Source of the DNA: a virus
IMG/VR virus record: IMGVR_UViG_3300031673_005895
Location: 1 to 24,612 of that record
Strand: one strand, 5' to 3'
DNA: 24,612 nt
Shown here: piece by piece, positions 6,145 to 13,756 of the stretch
How the letters are laid out: the number at the start of each line of letters is the position of its first letter
Position numbering within the stretch: position 1 is the first letter of the stretch
Made by a program: the position numbers and the translations under genes
Notes under the pieces: generated by a model
Told to the model about the DNA's origin: nothing
The model's input: the letters and a program-made list of their open reading frames with translations, nothing else
Database searches by the model: none

Positions 6145-6171
6145 ATGAATAGGAACGCGCGAGGGGGGTGA
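6145..6171 (+). other. Eight-codon leader ORF before the portal gene
   Basis: ATG 6145 follows GGGAGG and encodes MNRNARGG before a TGA that overlaps the GTG start of the portal gene at 6168. The good ribosome binding site belongs to this leader rather than to the portal start, so ribosomes may reach the portal by termination-reinitiation. It could also be coincidence. Confidence 0.35.
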
Positions 6172-8369
6172 GGGTGAAAACAAGCATCACTAAACGAATC
6201 AAGGCATTTTTGCGTCCGCCAATGGAGACGAAGAAGAAACTGTTGCTTTATCCAACCTGGCGGGAAGGCGAAGCGCGCTGGCAGTTTACCGATCTAAGTG
6301 CCTACATCAACGAAGGCTACAACATCAATGCCATTATCTACGCTGCGATCAACTGCAAAGCGCGTGCTACTAAACAAGTGCCGTTGCGCGCATATGGAGG
6401 AACGCCAGAACTGCCTGAACTACTGTCCGCCGATGCGCCATTGGCGCGTTTATTGGCGCGCCCGAATACCTGGCTGTCGTGGTCTGAAATGCAAGAACTG
6501 TTGACGGTTTACTTTAACTTGTTTGGAAATGCCTACTGTGTCTTTACCGGACGTGACAGGAACAATGTCCCGTCGCGGATTTATCCATTGCGCCCGGACC
6601 GCGTAACGCATTTGTACGCAGGTGGTGAGATCAAGGGTTATATTTACACGCCCGAAGGTGTTTCTTATGAGGATGGCACCCCACTTTTGGCATCTGATGT
6701 GATGCACGTCAAACTCCCGAATCCCGGTGATCCATTTGGCGGAATGGGCAAAGGACTGTCGCCGATGTCGGCTTTGGCACATAGCGGCGACGTAGACAAC
6801 GCCGCCACCGCTTTCCTCAAAATGTTCTTCGACCAGGGGGCAATGCCTCCCGGAATCCTAAAAACAGAATTGACGCTCGACGATGACGCCGTTGCCGAGG
6901 TACAAGAACGCTGGATGAGCATCTATGGGAATTGGCGCAACTGGATGGAGCCGGCAGTGCTTGATCACGACTTGAGTTATCAACGTATTGGCCTGACCTT
7001 TGCTGAATTGGGAATGCAAGACCTTGACGCGCGCAACGAAAACCGAATGGTTACAGTTTTTGGCGTGCCATTACAGTTGATCGAATCGCGCCCCGGTATC
7101 GTGCAATCCACCTACTCAAATTACACCGAAGCGCGTACAGCCTTCTGGCAGGACACACTTATCCCAGAACTGTCATCGTTTGAGGTCGAGTGGCAATACT
7201 ACCTGCACGGAGAAGGCGGTGAGTTTGTCGCCTATGACTATGCCGATGTAGCCGCCTTGATTCCACTGCAACGGGAACGCGCCGAACAGGTTGGCGCCGC
7301 CTGGGTACGCAGCGCCGTGACTCGCGCCGAATATCGTGCCGTGTTGGGATTGCCCGTCGAGCCGGAACGCGACGATGTGTTTATGGCACCTTTCTCGATG
7401 TTGTTTCTGCCGACCGCTGCCAAACCAACCGCCACCGACCTGGGCGCGGCATCATCGTCTGATGAAGAAGCGCCACACAAGGCATTGCCGGCACCAGAAA
7501 AAAAAAATTTATTGAGCCTTGAGCAAAAGGCCGCGCTTTACAAGATCATTGAGGCAACCGCGACAACCTGGGAGCCGCGTTTTACCACTGCTGCGTCCGC
7601 CGCTTTCAACGAAGACGAGCGCGCGGTCAAGGCGCTGGTTGGCGAATTGCAGAAACAAGCCTACAAAGAACGCAAGGCGGTAAACTGGGCGCTCCTGATG
7701 CCGTCGATAGATGGCTATCTTAACGGCGTGTCTGCAGAACAGTGGACTGCCCGCTTTCGCCCATTGCTGGCGGGCGTAGTCGAGCAACAGACGACCCAAC
7801 TGGCGACGCAATTCGGGATAGCATTTGACGTGCAAAACCTGTTGGCATTAGAGTGGTTTGACAACTACACAATGAAATTCGCGCAGGAAATCGCCGCTAC
7901 ATCTAGCGTCGAGATTAACGCCTTGCTACAAAAGGCAATGTATGAGGGCTGGACAATCCCGGAAATGCAGGAGCAGTTGACGATTCTGTTCGATGCGTGG
8001 AGGGGTGACGCGACCGATGCCCAGCGTGCGCAATGGGCGCTCGACCGATTGCCACCGCGCCGCACCGAACTTATCGCCCGCGATCAAACCTTGCGCTCCT
8101 CTAACGCCGGAACGCACGCACTGTATAAGGACTGGGGGGTGCGCAAGAAGGAATGGTATTCGACGCCCGACAGCCGCACCCGCGACTCGCACCGCGTCGG
8201 CGCAGCGTGGGGACAAGAGCCGCTTGTGGTGGGGATGGACGAGCCGTTTCACATTGGAAATTCGCTCTTGCAATATCCCGGTGACCCTAGCGGAGCGTTG
8301 GAAGATGTGATACAATGTAGGTGTACAAGCCTTCCGGTGATTGAGGAAGGTGAAATTGTCGGAGAATAA
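6168..8369 (+). CDS. Portal protein fused to MuF/SPP1 gp7-like head morphogenesis domain
   Basis: A 733-residue protein, well above the usual 400-500 for an HK97-type portal. Residues 1 to about 415 are portal (INAIIYAAINCKARA, GNAYCVF, YPLRPDRV, VMHVKLPNP, YSNYTEARTAFW). A low-complexity linker (about 415-450, Ala/Ser/Glu/Pro-rich) leads to a helical region and a C-terminal MuF-like module at about 635-725 (ARDQTLRSSNAG, WYSTPDSRTRDSH, CRCTSLPV). The portal forms the dodecameric DNA gate; MuF-type proteins are minor head components, some ejected into the host. Here both are one chain. Start is GTG 6168 or GTG 6174, each after GAGGGGGG. Confidence 0.88.
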   Translation: MRVKTSITKRIKAFLRPPMETKKKLLLYPTWREGEARWQFTDLSAYINEGYNINAIIYAAINCKARATKQVPLRAYGGTPELPELLSADAPLARLLARPNTWLSWSEMQELLTVYFNLFGNAYCVFTGRDRNNVPSRIYPLRPDRVTHLYAGGEIKGYIYTPEGVSYEDGTPLLASDVMHVKLPNPGDPFGGMGKGLSPMSALAHSGDVDNAATAFLKMFFDQGAMPPGILKTELTLDDDAVAEVQERWMSIYGNWRNWMEPAVLDHDLSYQRIGLTFAELGMQDLDARNENRMVTVFGVPLQLIESRPGIVQSTYSNYTEARTAFWQDTLIPELSSFEVEWQYYLHGEGGEFVAYDYADVAALIPLQRERAEQVGAAWVRSAVTRAEYRAVLGLPVEPERDDVFMAPFSMLFLPTAAKPTATDLGAASSSDEEAPHKALPAPEKKNLLSLEQKAALYKIIEATATTWEPRFTTAASAAFNEDERAVKALVGELQKQAYKERKAVNWALLMPSIDGYLNGVSAEQWTARFRPLLAGVVEQQTTQLATQFGIAFDVQNLLALEWFDNYTMKFAQEIAATSSVEINALLQKAMYEGWTIPEMQEQLTILFDAWRGDATDAQRAQWALDRLPPRRTELIARDQTLRSSNAGTHALYKDWGVRKKEWYSTPDSRTRDSHRVGAAWGQEPLVVGMDEPFHIGNSLLQYPGDPSGALEDVIQCRCTSLPVIEEGEIVGE

Positions 8370-8387
8370 GCGCATAGGAGGCGCACA

Positions 8388-8588
8388 ATGATTAACGATG
8401 CCATAACCGTGACTCCCACCATTTACACCGTGACGATTGTTTGCCCGCTGTGCCATCAGCCGATGAGCTTCAAGGAAAACAGCGACAACGCCTGCCCGAA
8501 TTGCGGCACGCACTTTATCGTCAAGCCGGTGATTGTATCACAAGCACCGCAGTGGGTGGGCGGGCCATCGGAGGTGAAAGATGTGTAA
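8388..8588 (+). CDS. Small zinc ribbon protein
   Basis: A 66-residue product starting at ATG 8388, six bases after AGGAGG. It has CPLC and, 16 residues later, CPNC, the two knuckles of a zinc ribbon, with short beta strands on both sides. Zinc ribbons of this kind bind nucleic acid or protein partners; nothing indicates which. It sits between portal and protease, where many phages carry small accessory genes. Confidence 0.75.
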   Translation: MINDAITVTPTIYTVTIVCPLCHQPMSFKENSDNACPNCGTHFIVKPVIVSQAPQWVGGPSEVKDV

Positions 8589-8615
8589 CTTCAAATTGCA
8601 CGGGGGGCGTGGCGG

Positions 8616-8644
8616 TTGACAATGAACACAAAACAGACTACAAT
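8616..8644 (+). promoter_or_regulatory. Consensus sigma-70-type promoter inside the structural operon
   Basis: TTGACA at 8616-8621, a 17-base spacer, and TACAAT at 8639-8644. This is a full -35 match, ideal spacing and a five-of-six -10 match. The start codon of the ORF at 8622 lies within the spacer, so a transcript beginning near 8651 would lack that start and would first reach the AT-rich gene at 8813. Together with the hairpin at 9011-9062 it outlines a small independent transcription unit. Confidence 0.6.
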
Positions 8645-8813
8645 AGACCTAGACACCACGCACCTAAGACGCCTAGAAGTTGACGGGCGTTTCGTGGGAT
8701 GGCTGGATATCTGGACCGGCTTAGTCGCGTTGTACCTGCGCGGCAAGTGGGCAGTGTACAACATTGCTGAGGAACGCGAGAAAGCGCAGGGGGCGCAGGG
8801 AGAAGAGGTGTGA
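8622..8813 (+). CDS. Small hypothetical protein
   Basis: A 63-residue product from ATG 8622 with the core VDGRFVGWLDIWTGLVALYLRGKWAVYNIAEE, which reads like two beta hairpins followed by a charged tail. The codon pattern is coding-like and the stop overlaps the next start (TGATG). The ribosome binding site is weak (a G-run upstream). A consensus promoter lies over the first codons, so the message for this gene must come from further upstream. Function unknown. Confidence 0.55.
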   Translation: MNTKQTTIDLDTTHLRRLEVDGRFVGWLDIWTGLVALYLRGKWAVYNIAEEREKAQGAQGEEV

Positions 8814-8989
8814 TGGACACGAAAGAAGCCATATTAGGGATATTAGATGATATATTAGAAGAACTAAGAATAGATGACGAGTCCGCGATTTGGGATCGCG
8901 GAAGCGACACCAAGAAAGAACTGCAAGACTTGGACGACGAGATACTAGAATATCGCCAAAAGATTGCTGAACTGTTAATGAAATTGTAA
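8813..8989 (+). CDS. Small AT-rich acidic helical protein, moron-like
   Basis: A 58-residue product, overlapping the previous stop and preceded by an AGAAGAGG ribosome binding site. It is almost entirely charged helix: ILGILDDILEEL at the start and DLDDEILEYRQKIAELL at the end, with heptad spacing that suggests a helical hairpin or coiled-coil dimer. Base composition is about 30 percent GC in its first 60 bases, far below its neighbours, which suggests recent acquisition. A promoter upstream and a terminator-like hairpin just downstream give it the layout of a moron. Function unknown. Confidence 0.6.
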   Translation: MDTKEAILGILDDILEELRIDDESAIWDRGSDTKKELQDLDDEILEYRQKIAELLMKL

Positions 8990-9010
8990 CAGTTTAATAT
9001 TTCCAAGCGC

Positions 9011-9062
9011 AAACGGCGCAATGCCAAAGGCCTTACGGGGCTGGCGACATTGCGCCGTTTTT
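9011..9062 (+). terminator. Rho-independent terminator-like hairpin
   Basis: AAACGGCGCAATG (9011-9023) pairs perfectly with CATTGCGCCGTTT (9048-9060), a 13-base-pair stem, followed by a run of five T. The 24-base loop has a further GCCA/TGGC pairing. The stem end and T-run are typical of an intrinsic terminator; the large loop is less usual. It lies between the moron-like gene and the prohead protease, so it would end the small unit and might attenuate the downstream capsid genes. Confidence 0.65.
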
Positions 9063-9070
9063 GATTGCCT

Positions 9071-10234
9071 ATGCCAACACCAAACAAAAATGAAACCCAA
9101 GCTGAATTTGTAAGTCGCTGTATTCCCGACGTGATAGAGGACGGGGCAGCGGAAACCACCGACCAAGCCGCCGCCGTGTGTTATTCGATGTGGCGGGAGC
9201 GCAGTAAGGGAGAGATGATGGAACACGAACAGAAAACATTAGAATTCAAGATCACCAATATCGACACAGAGGGGCGCACCATCGAAGGTTACGCCGCCGC
9301 ATTTAACAACGTCGATCAGGGCATGGATGTCATTCATCCTGGCGCATTTGCCAAGACATTGGCGGAACGCGGAAATAAGGTCAAGCTTTTGTGGCAACAC
9401 GACCGCACCGAACCGATTGGCAAGCCGCTGGAATTACACGAGGACATCAATGGATTGTTTATCAAGGCCGCCATCAGCGATACCGCGCGCGGGCGTGATG
9501 CACTGGCCCTGCTGCGCGACGGAGCCATTGACGGACTATCCATCGGCTACGACGCCGTGCCGGGCGGGACAGACTATAGCCGCGATGGCGACAAGACTAT
9601 CCGCAACCTGCGCGAAGTCAAGTTGTACGAGTTTAGCCTTGTCACTTTCCCAATGAATGAATCCGCCGGGGTGATGGCTCTCAAAACAATTTGGAGCGCC
9701 GCGTATATCAACGATTTGCCTGATTCTTCATTTCTCTACATCGAACCCGGCAAAGACAAAGACGAAGACGGCAGGACCACGCCGCGCAGCGCGCGCCATT
9801 TCCCATATCGCGACGCCGACGGCGCACTTGACTTACCGCATCTGCGCAACGCCATTGGCCGTATCCCGCAATCTAACGCGCCAGGCCTGGACGATGCCGA
9901 CAAAGAACGTTTGCAGAACCGCGCACGGCGGATGCTGGAAGACGCACAGAAGTCAGACGAAAAAGCGGGACGGCGGATGCGCGGCGACAAGACTGAACTC
10001 GTTCGTAAAATCCGCGACCTGGTTTCAGAACTTGAAGCGTGGGCCGACTATGCCGACGGCGAACCGGAGCCGGAAGAACCGGAAGAAATGAGCAAAGACA
10101 CCGCACCCGCTGACGCGGGCCGCGTTGAGGAAGACGTATTGACCGAGGCCGGGCCGGATGGCAAGCAAGCCACACCACCCACCTGGGAAGAAGAACGCCT
10201 GGCAATATTTTTAGAAATCGAATCTTTAACATAA
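9071..10234 (+). CDS. HK97-family prohead protease with extra N- and C-terminal domains
   Basis: A 387-residue protein. Residues 1-45 (FVSRCIPDVI...DQAAAVCYSMW) form a small helical domain that also occurs in other phage proteins. Residues 50-205 are the U35-type prohead protease: His110 in LLWQHDR, Ser157 in DGLSIGYD and LYEFSLVTFP at 185-194. The enzyme cleaves the capsid protein delta domain during head maturation. Residues 220-300 hold a second conserved helical region (PRSARHFPYRDADGAL, DLPHLRNAIGRIP), followed by an acidic tail. ATG 9071 has no ribosome binding site and lies right after the hairpin, while ATG 9218 has AAGGGAG, so a shorter protease product is possible. Confidence 0.88.
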   Translation: MPTPNKNETQAEFVSRCIPDVIEDGAAETTDQAAAVCYSMWRERSKGEMMEHEQKTLEFKITNIDTEGRTIEGYAAAFNNVDQGMDVIHPGAFAKTLAERGNKVKLLWQHDRTEPIGKPLELHEDINGLFIKAAISDTARGRDALALLRDGAIDGLSIGYDAVPGGTDYSRDGDKTIRNLREVKLYEFSLVTFPMNESAGVMALKTIWSAAYINDLPDSSFLYIEPGKDKDEDGRTTPRSARHFPYRDADGALDLPHLRNAIGRIPQSNAPGLDDADKERLQNRARRMLEDAQKSDEKAGRRMRGDKTELVRKIRDLVSELEAWADYADGEPEPEEPEEMSKDTAPADAGRVEEDVLTEAGPDGKQATPPTWEEERLAIFLEIESLT

Positions 10235-10248
10235 CTTTAGGAGGTACT

Positions 10249-11565
10249 ATGGACTACCAGACTTATGATGAACTCTTCGAGAAGTCCACCGTCCTGTTTG
10301 ACCAGGCACGCGCCATTATCGCCAACCCAGAGGCCAAGGCCGAAGAAAAAGAGAAAGCGCGCAAGATGGTAGAAGACGGTAAGAGACTTCGTGGAGACTC
10401 CAAACTCTTGCAAGAATTGGAGCAATTGAAAGGCACAGCATCCCAGGAAGCACAGAACAAGCAGGCCGCACCCGGCACCGGGCCGCGCCAACTTAAAACT
10501 CTGGGCGACTTCCTGACCGCCGTGTATTCGGCGACGTTTGAACAGCGTCGTCATCCAGACCTGAAATTCCTGAGCTATCGCGGCGATAGCGAGAAGGCGT
10601 GGACTACCCTGCAACCGGGCGCGCCTGGTGCAACCAAGGATCTGGTGGAAAACACCGGCGCCGCCGGTGGCTTCTTGGTCTTCCCAGAACACCGCAACGA
10701 ACTAATGATGTTCTCTCCGCTGATGCAACTTGTGCGCCAACGCGCGATGGTGCTGCGGATGGGTAGTCGCGTGCTACAAATCCCGGTGTTGAACCAGGGC
10801 ACTACCCCGACCGCCGGGAGTGCGTTCTTCGGCGGAGTTATCCCCTACTGGACGGAAGAAGGCGAATACAAGGACGAAAGCGAGCCGTCCTTTGGACAAA
10901 TGGAATTGATCGCGCACAAACTCATCACCTACACCGAGGCCAGTGACGAACTACTCGCTGACAGCGCCATCGGTCTGGAAGACCTGTTGCGCGGACTGTT
11001 TGGTGGGTCTATTTCTAACGAACTGGAATGGACTTTCATTAACGGCACGGGCGCAGGACAGCCGTTGGGCGTCATTAACGCACCCGTGACACTGGTTCAG
11101 CCGCGCGCCGTCGCGGGGGCCATCGGCATCGCGGATATCTTCGGGATGATTGCGCAGTTTGCCGGACAAAGCCCGATCTGGATTGCGCATCAGTCCACAC
11201 TTCTGCAACTTCTCGCCCTCAGCGGTCCGCCGCTCAATCCTTCCTACGTGTGGATCGGTAACGGGCGTGACAGTTACCCAACAACCTTGATGGGCTATCC
11301 GGTCTTCTTTGTCGAGAACGCGCAAACGCTGGGCACGCAGGGCGATCTAATCCTGGCCGACTTCTCCAAGTACGTCATCGGCGAGCGCCAAGACACCACC
11401 ATCGACTCCTCAAAGCACTATCGCTTCCGCCACGACTTGACAAGTTGGCGCGCGGTGACGCGCGTAGATGGGCGCCCGTGGGCCGTTGCTCCGGTGACTT
11501 ACCGTGACGGCGTGACATCGGTTTCCCCCTTCGTCATTCTCGGCGACATCCTGCCCGGATCATAG
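10249..11565 (+). CDS. HK97-fold major capsid protein
   Basis: A 438-residue protein with AGGAGG seven bases before its ATG. The first 90 residues are charged helix, the expected internal scaffold (delta) domain removed by the protease just upstream; no separate scaffold gene is present. The rest follows the HK97 capsid pattern: GAAGGFLVFPEHRNE, an E-loop with FFGGVIPYWTEEGEYKD, LITYTEASDELL, INGTGAGQPLGVINAP, and a P-domain end with YRFRHDLTSWRAVTRVDG. This protein forms the icosahedral shell. Confidence 0.92.
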   Translation: MDYQTYDELFEKSTVLFDQARAIIANPEAKAEEKEKARKMVEDGKRLRGDSKLLQELEQLKGTASQEAQNKQAAPGTGPRQLKTLGDFLTAVYSATFEQRRHPDLKFLSYRGDSEKAWTTLQPGAPGATKDLVENTGAAGGFLVFPEHRNELMMFSPLMQLVRQRAMVLRMGSRVLQIPVLNQGTTPTAGSAFFGGVIPYWTEEGEYKDESEPSFGQMELIAHKLITYTEASDELLADSAIGLEDLLRGLFGGSISNELEWTFINGTGAGQPLGVINAPVTLVQPRAVAGAIGIADIFGMIAQFAGQSPIWIAHQSTLLQLLALSGPPLNPSYVWIGNGRDSYPTTLMGYPVFFVENAQTLGTQGDLILADFSKYVIGERQDTTIDSSKHYRFRHDLTSWRAVTRVDGRPWAVAPVTYRDGVTSVSPFVILGDILPGS

Positions 11566-11575
11566 GAGGCATGAA

Positions 11576-12034
11576 ATGACACAAGCATATACCGAACGTT
11601 TCACAGAAGTTCACGAACCAGGCGGGACGCTGTTCCCGATTAGCCGCGCCATCGGTACATATAACACCGCGTGGCTTTCGATGCGCGACCATCAACGCAT
11701 TGTGTTTTTGATTGCCGTCGGTGTAATCGCGCAAGGTGGTACAGTCGACTTTGCCGTGCAACAGGCAACTAGCGTTCTTGGCGCAGGCGCGACTGGCGTT
11801 TTTCATAACGCCGGAACGATTGTTATCACTCAACTGACGCAGGCGGACGGCGACGATCTACTCGCCGTCGAGGTACGTTCAGAACAGATGGATGTAAATA
11901 CCGGCTATGATTTTCTGCGTGGTGTTCTAACCGTCGCCGGTGCGGCAGTACTCACTACCGTCATCCCCCTGCGCGGGGCCTCTAACTATCCGCCCGTGCC
12001 CGTGACCGGTTGGACAGAAGTTGTTGTAACCTAA
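11576..12034 (+). CDS. Phage structural protein, probable capsid accessory or decoration protein
   Basis: A 152-residue protein directly after the capsid gene, with AGGAGG overlapping the capsid stop. It is beta-rich and hydrophobic-alternating (RIVFLIAVGVIAQGGTVDF, LLAVEVRSEQMDV, VLTVAGAAVLTTVIPL), without Cys or charge clusters. Position next to the major capsid protein and its compact beta character suggest a head accessory or decoration protein. I recall similar sequences in other phages without known function. The next gene starts immediately after the stop, so it is co-translated with the glycan cassette. Confidence 0.5.
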   Translation: MTQAYTERFTEVHEPGGTLFPISRAIGTYNTAWLSMRDHQRIVFLIAVGVIAQGGTVDFAVQQATSVLGAGATGVFHNAGTIVITQLTQADGDDLLAVEVRSEQMDVNTGYDFLRGVLTVAGAAVLTTVIPLRGASNYPPVPVTGWTEVVVT

Positions 12035-12697
12035 ATGGGCAAACATTGGGTCAAGGCGCTAAAAGTTATCCGCCGGATGGAAGATGATGGCCTGTGGCAC
12101 GTCTACCATCCGGGGGATGGCCTGGAAGTGCTCAACCAGGAGCTTAACTACCAGGTATCATCGAAACAGGCCGAGCGCTATGATATCGCCGCAATGCAAC
12201 CGCTTCAAGTTGATAATTGCGCCATCGTCATCACCGGCGGGGACACAGAACAGGCACGCCGCTTTGTCGAACACACCGGAGCAACTATCTATACCGGCGA
12301 TCCGCACTTTCCAGACACTTGTCTCTTTGTGTTGTGGTGGAATGTCGGCGCGCCTTTACGTCTCGACCTAATGCCCTTGGGTTTTCACAGAATCAAAGCG
12401 GGATGGCAGACCGCCATCCCGCTTTGGCGTTACAATGTTCTGGCGCGGGACATCGGTACAGAGGATGCGCGCCGGCGTACCGAGGAGGTGATCCGCGATC
12501 TGCGTGTACCCGTCTTCGACACACGCCTCATCTATGTGCGCCGGGACTCCGAAACCGAGAGATTGCTCGACCTGTGGCTCACGGAACGCGAGACTGGCGA
12601 CGATGACAAATTGTGTTTTATGCGCGCGTTGTATGCGGTCAAGCCGTTGAATTGCGCGCTGCCCATAACGTGGATAAGCAATGGGCAAAGGCGCTAG
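12035..12697 (+). CDS. Incomplete glycosyltransferase-like protein with phage-type N-terminus
   Basis: The 220-residue product starts right after the preceding stop. Residues 1-50 (HWVKALKVIRR, YHPGDGLEVLNQEL) resemble short phage structural proteins. Residues 155-215 (VFDTRLIYVRRDSETERLLDLWLTE, then DKLCFMRALYAVKPL) align by eye with the C-terminal acceptor-side segments of the two GT-A proteins downstream (FFFRKSPAM...LFTTW, DQAALLRAL). No DxD nucleotide-sugar motif is present, so it may be inactive, act as a partner subunit, or bind glycan. It overlaps the next gene by 17 bases. Confidence 0.4.
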   Translation: MGKHWVKALKVIRRMEDDGLWHVYHPGDGLEVLNQELNYQVSSKQAERYDIAAMQPLQVDNCAIVITGGDTEQARRFVEHTGATIYTGDPHFPDTCLFVLWWNVGAPLRLDLMPLGFHRIKAGWQTAIPLWRYNVLARDIGTEDARRRTEEVIRDLRVPVFDTRLIYVRRDSETERLLDLWLTERETGDDDKLCFMRALYAVKPLNCALPITWISNGQRR

Positions 12698-13307
12698 TTG
12701 CGGCGTGTGCTTCGTGGCCTATGGCGCGCCGGCGTGCCGTGAATTGGGCGCTTCTATCGCCGCATTGCGCAAGGTCTGCGACTATCCCATTGCAATCATA
12801 AGTGACCAGAAAACGCCATACAGCGACGTGCAACATATTGTCTTTCCATTGCGTGACAAGGGCGCGCGGTGGTCAAAACTAAATCTCGACACGCTTTCAC
12901 CATTCGATTACACACTCTATCTGGACGTAGACACCCGTGTGATGGGTGGCATTTTCGCGGGCTTCGACATTCTGCAATCTGGATATGATCTAGTAATAGC
13001 TCCATCGAACTTTCAATACAGCGCCATTTTTCGCCACATTCAAAACGCAGAACGCCAGTTGACCTTCGAGGAACTGGGCACAAGCGAATTGCTGCAACTG
13101 CAAGCGGGCGTGTTCTTCTTTCGCAAGTCGCCCGCAATGTTGGAATTGTTCACGACCTGGCGTGCGGAATGGGAACGCTTTGAAGACCAGGACCAGGCCG
13201 CACTATTGCGGGCGCTGGACAAGACACCGGTCAAGTTGTGGATTCTGTCATATATGTTCAACGGCGGGGAGTTAGTACAACACTTATTCGGGAGGGCAAT
13301 AAGATAA
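12681..13307 (+). CDS. GT-A-type glycosyltransferase (GT8-like)
   Basis: A 208-residue protein. The N-terminal strand CGVCFVAYGAP leads to a Rossmann-like sheet, and LYLDVDTR at 79-86 supplies the DxD metal site (Asp82, Asp84) that binds the nucleotide sugar diphosphate. The C-terminal LQAGVFFFRKS and DQDQAALLRAL segments fit the acceptor side of GT8-like enzymes. It should transfer a sugar from an NDP-sugar donor; neither sugar nor acceptor can be told. No membrane segment, so it is cytoplasmic. The stop overlaps the next ATG (TAATG). Confidence 0.7.
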   Translation: MGKGASCGVCFVAYGAPACRELGASIAALRKVCDYPIAIISDQKTPYSDVQHIVFPLRDKGARWSKLNLDTLSPFDYTLYLDVDTRVMGGIFAGFDILQSGYDLVIAPSNFQYSAIFRHIQNAERQLTFEELGTSELLQLQAGVFFFRKSPAMLELFTTWRAEWERFEDQDQAALLRALDKTPVKLWILSYMFNGGELVQHLFGRAIR

Positions 13308-13528
13308 TGGCGCAAACACAAGACATTACTATTAACGTTGTCTATCAGGCACTTAAGATAATTCCAGGAAATTGCTACATAATCGGGGTCGAGGATGGAT
13401 ATACAGAACAAGATATGCGCGAACTTGAAATTCGGTTGGACAACAAGTTCGCTGGCCTTTTCGTTGTTGCTAAAGGTCTTGTATCTGGACGAATATCATC
13501 CAATGCAATCTCGGAACTTGCGTCTTGA
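13307..13528 (+). CDS. Small AT-rich protein of unknown function
   Basis: A 73-residue product: MAQTQDITINVVYQALK at the start, a central GNCYIIGVEDGYTEQDMRELE, and a hydrophobic FAGLFVVAKGLV near the end. It has a GGGAGG site upstream and a TAATG overlap with the glycosyltransferase before it. About 33 percent GC in its first part against roughly 55-60 percent on either side marks it as a likely insertion into the cassette together with the next gene. No family recognised. Confidence 0.55.
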   Translation: MAQTQDITINVVYQALKIIPGNCYIIGVEDGYTEQDMRELEIRLDNKFAGLFVVAKGLVSGRISSNAISELAS

Positions 13529-13552
13529 ATATCCACGAAAGGAGGTGATAAA

Positions 13553-13756
13553 ATGATGCGGAAAATCGTTATTTTTAGTGGCTTGGATTTAGGAATAAAA
13601 CTTTGCGAATTGCTTGGATTTGATACGGCTATCACATCAGAGATAAACGTATCCATAACACCAGATAAGCCCGTTACTGTTATGACATCAACCGTTTTAG
13701 AAGATGATAAAGTCGAAACTTTCTTAAGTGCGTTAAAGGAACAAGAATTCGAGTGA
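13553..13756 (+). CDS. Small AT-rich protein of unknown function
   Basis: A 67-residue product with a near-perfect AAAGGAGGTGA ribosome binding site, the best in the cassette; ATG 13553 or 13556 may be used. The sequence has SGLDLGIKLCELLGFD, then a beta-like NVSITPDKPVTVMTSTVLEDD, then a terminal helix. GC is about 32 percent at its start. It is coupled by a GTGA overlap to the large glycosyltransferase gene downstream. I recognise no domain; the preceding 73-residue gene is its likely partner. Confidence 0.6.
   Translation: MMRKIVIFSGLDLGIKLCELLGFDTAITSEINVSITPDKPVTVMTSTVLEDDKVETFLSALKEQEFE

Noticed and set aside
7926-8513. Minus-strand ORF of 195 codons opposite the portal 3' end
   Set aside because: It is antisense to the conserved MuF-like region and the zinc ribbon gene, and its sequence shows no recognisable fold or start signal.
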